From the NCBI GenBank assembly GCA_945859605.1, contig OX243814.1:16543620-16607619 (forward strand): DNA of 64,000 nucleotides, in the 5' to 3' direction. The DNA comes from Lumbricus rubellus. Lineage: Eukaryota; Annelida; Clitellata; Crassiclitellata; Lumbricidae. Each line of letters begins with the position of its first letter. Within the stretch, counting starts at the first letter, position 1. Under the pieces are notes generated by a model that was given only the letters and a program-made list of their open reading frames with translations, had not been told where the DNA came from and ran no database searches. A program made the position numbers and the translations under genes. Shown in pieces: positions 60,989 to 64,000 of the stretch.

Positions 60989-61794
60989 TCTATATCTCTT
61001 ATGCCTCTGTGTGAAGCGACTGAAAATTTTTCCTCGCGGCCTCGCGATATTTGGGCTCCTTTTGAATTGTCTCGCGGTCGCCACGGCGACATTCCGAATT
61101 CCCATAAATTGACTGTTTTACATTACTGTCACCGTGACCAGTCTTGTGTGGGGTTGCCTTTATCTAATAACAAGTAGGCTACATCAATTCTTTGCGGAAT
61201 ACGGATCAATCTATAATAGTACATGTAAGTCCATGCAGCAATAAGCTTAAAATAATTAAGTGATTCAACGTTGTGACTTGGCAGGAAACTATGCTGAAAC
61301 ACATATTTCACGTGTCTACATCGTGAACGTATGGAGCAGACCTGGAATAGCATTTTTATCCTGCAATGCAATCGATAAATGACGTACTACGTCAAGTCTT
61401 TGGTTCGTTTAGTTTGAGCCTCTAATTTGCTGCCAACTACGGCGAAACATGGGGTTTAACGTCAACACTGGCCACAATAGTTTGTATCCTACAAACCCAC
61501 GAACGCCTTTAGCGGGTCACTTTATTTACGAACATAGCGTATAATAACCATAATTTTTATAAACAACGTATAATAACCATTATATATAGAAGCAACGGGC
61601 GGTCATCTCATTAGTCGATGTATATGTATAAACAAATATTACACGTGGTGATATCCGAAGTGTACAGCACATAGTCTAGGCCTACATACTATTATCGTGA
61701 CCAGTGTTGTGTGGTGCTGCCTACCTAATAATAAAAAATACTGAATCATGTCGTACATTTTCGCGACCCCCCCCCCCCCCATGCTCGCGGCCAG

Positions 61795-62190
61795 CGGAGA
61801 CGCACACTTCCTCCTCCTACGTTCTCCATAAAGTTCGACTAGCTGCTCCACAGTCTGCACTCAATGTTGCTGCTAGGTCCATTGCCCGTCTTCTTGGATT
61901 CTCTCACTTTTCTCCATTGATGGCTGAACAACTTCACTCGCTTCCACTTGCAGCTCGTACACAATTCAAAGTTCTGATTTTGGTCCTCAAGTCTCAATTG
62001 GGCTTGGCTCCTAAGACTGAAGTACACAATGTGATCTTATACTTCGCCCCCTTTTTGCCACTTCGCTGGGTCCTCTTAGGTTCTCTGATCGGCTTGACCT
62101 CTTCGTCTCCGAGTCAGGACCGCTATGGATCAATCCAGATCATTTGCTCGGACGTAACAAAAGAGCCATGTAATTCTCCAATCCGTTAAG
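61795..62190 (+). mobile_element. L2/CR1-type retrotransposon, end of ORF2
   Basis: The plus strand reads ALNVAARSIARLLGFSHFSP, MAEQLHSLPLAARTQFKVL and LVLKSQLGLAPK, the familiar C-terminal 'N.AAR.I....+..H..P....LH.LPV..R..FK.L' block of L2/CR1 ORF2, then frame-damaged continuation. Preceded by a 14-base C run. Confidence 0.75.
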
Positions 62191-63214
62191 GTGGTTAACT
62201 GTATCGCAGAAGCAGAGTAGACACCTCAGTGAAAAAATTGCACTCTTTGCCAGCACAAAGTGCAGAACAACGGTAGTTCTTGTTACAGGTCGTAGGGAAA
62301 CACAAGAGGCTATGCTATGAGCCAACCAAAACGGCACCCATCTATTTGGTCAAAGTCGAATGACCGACAAACTCATCGGCAAATGTTGATATTCTCGGCT
62401 ACAATTTTACGACATTGTTATCTTCTAAGTTTTGCGGTCAATATATTAAAAATACATAAAATTTACTCATTCCGGCATGTCTTTGGTAATACTATTAAGA
62501 AATTAATTAATTGCACATCTCAGAATTTGTGTTTAGCTTGTATGCGATTGTTATCAACATTGCCATTAACCGATGTCTAGATAAGTTTTATGCAAACCAG
62601 TAGCAAAATATGAATATTTTGTCAGCTCCGCGCCAGTCCTAAATATTAATATTTTCTTATAATTTTTAGCTGTGATCTACTGACACCTGGCGCCACCAAA
62701 TGGCGGGTTGAAGAAATTTTTTTAACCACTTTCATTTTTTAGAACCACACTACTATACGTTGTAAATATAATTTTGGATGTTAACGACATCAACATTAAA
62801 AAGTCTTAAATATAGACCTAAATGACTCTAACAAGTCCTAGCATACGAAATTAATAACTAAATTGCACTAACATGTTAGTTTACATATGACTTGCCGTAG
62901 CAAGTCTTTTCGGTGACGGCTATAACAAGTTGACACATCGAACAAAGCCAACTGAGCTTTGTCTATCAAAATTAAGAAATAATCTAAATTTCCCTAAGGG
63001 AGTATTTTGTCCGGAGTCTTTTTGCACGTCAAAATTTTGCTAGCAATGAACAAAACGTAACAAAGTTGAGTAATAGGGGCCTAATCGAAAGTGTTCAATT
63101 AGACACGACGGATTGATGTCGAATTCCGACGTAGGGCCACAGTGCATTATACACGCAAGATAAATAATTTTATCAAAGCCGACGTCCGGACGACGTCGTA
63201 AAAACACGTAGGAT

Positions 63215-63365
63215 AGATATCGGGGAAAATGACGTCAAACCGACGTTGACAAAACTCGTCCATCCGATGTCCCCGAAATTGGTCAAGCCGACGTCCCCAA
63301 AACTGGTTGGGCCGACGCCCCCAAAACTGGTTGGGGCGACATCGCCAAAACTCGCCGGAAATCTG
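63215..63365 (+). repeat. About 27-bp minisatellite (GCCGACGTCCCCAAAACTGG)
   Basis: Five to six tandem copies of a unit with CCGACGYCCCCAAAACTGGT; the word GACGTC recurs in a wider zone 63,118-63,450. Confidence 0.85.
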
Positions 63366-63892
63366 AGCAGCCACTGAACGGAAACACGTAGAATAGACGT
63401 CATAATTATACTGATGGGTTTCTCGACGTTTCACCGATGTCACCCCGACGTGGGTGGTTACCTGGAAAGTGTCGCGGGATTAAGTGTCATGGAAACGCAT
63501 AAATGAAGCCTATTCTATGACAATTCTATTCCCAGCTTCCATTGGTTTGATGAAGTCTACGCAACACTCTTTATGTGCGACGCTTGAGTTTTCGAGTTGT
63601 TTGAGTTGGTCTTGCGTCCAAATACCGGTTTGCAAAAAAATCTGTTAAAAATGACAAGAAAATTTTTTATTGCGGCTATTTGGCTTTTGGCATTCATGGA
63701 ACTTTACCACAGCGACGCAATAATTGAAAATAACGTGACATGTCTACTGAGCAGAACGAATTACAACTCAATAATTATATAGACCTACACACATAGGATG
63801 ATGTAGGCTAATCTGCACGATAATCTTTTTAAAAACACTTATATAGAGTAATTGACTCTTTGTAAATCTCCGATAGACTACCTTACATCTAA

Positions 63893-64000
63893 GATTAAAT
63901 CAGGGTTCAAAGTGGGAGCGAACTGGGAACCAGGGCCTGCCATTACTGTTCAGTAACTCGGCTGGGAACGGCGCGCCCTCAAAATTCGTTGATTGCGTTC
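63893..64000. repeat. Start of a fifth tandem unit
   Basis: GATTAAATCAGGGTTCAAAGTGG and GAACTGGGAACCAGGGCCT match the unit-start marker at 29,389 and 37,487, so another GPCR copy is expected beyond the window. Confidence 0.75.

Larger units (their letters stand above)
55051..63892. repeat. Tandem unit D of the GPCR array
   Basis: More diverged than A, B and C. It keeps the 3' flank (TCATCATGCAATAGAACC at about 55,199), three exons, the upstream spacer (CGTCTTAAGGGTCTCTGAGA at about 60,630) and the end block (CTACGCAACACTCTTTATG at about 63,557). It lacks the short hAT-like element present in A, B and C. Stretches 55,200-55,730, 58,910-59,320, 59,560-60,930, 61,000-61,800 and 62,200-63,200 show no gene. 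Confidence 0.8.

Overview
This looks like 64 kb of animal nuclear DNA, most likely from a marine invertebrate deuterostome. An echinoderm is a guess, not a demonstration. The evidence is a spliced rhodopsin-type GPCR gene family, many DNA transposons (Polinton/adintovirus, hAT, Tc1/mariner, piggyBac-like), L2/CR1/RTE-type non-LTR fragments, a tRNA-derived SINE, long microsatellites and the recurring host octamer TAGGCCTA. No prokaryotic genes are present.

Region 1 (1-about 14,540) is a nearly complete Polinton/adintovirus-like element with about 14 genes. The left end (minus strand) carries a chromodomain integrase and a zinc-ribbon/phospholipase A2 protein. A plus-strand virion block follows: packaging ATPase, probable penton, pX-like Gly-rich protein, dUTPase-fold protein, membrane protein, a conserved Polinton protein, a pVI-like protein and the double-jelly-roll major capsid protein. 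The right half (minus strand) has two paralogous fibre-like proteins, an adenovirus-type cysteine protease, a zinc-finger protein and protein-primed DNA polymerase B with N-terminal SAP-like modules. Terminal inverted repeats flank it. It has lesions: a 1-nt frameshift in the major capsid gene, one in the membrane-protein gene, and an in-frame stop in the polymerase. The integrase has no ATG of its own and overlaps the PLA2 gene at a canonical -1 slippery heptamer.

Region 2 (about 15,100-64,000) is a tandem array of about 8-9 kb units. Each carries one three-exon class A GPCR on the minus strand: unit A 15.1-29.4 kb, B 29.4-37.5 kb, C 37.5-about 55.0 kb, D about 55.0-63.9 kb, with a fifth unit starting at 63.9 kb. 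All four genes keep open exons; B, C and D look intact and A reads into a retrotransposon fragment. Length differences between units come largely from transposon insertions, and the neighbouring units supply the empty sites. Unit A holds an LTR retrotransposon (23,155-29,374) with integrase upstream of RT/RNase H and a SCAN-like Gag, i.e. Gmr1-like, missing the RT core. Unit C holds nested hAT and mariner elements in intron 1 and a 2.45-kb hAT-like element upstream.

The remaining non-coding DNA is introns, unit spacers, simple repeats and minisatellites. Apart from the GPCRs no host gene was recognised.
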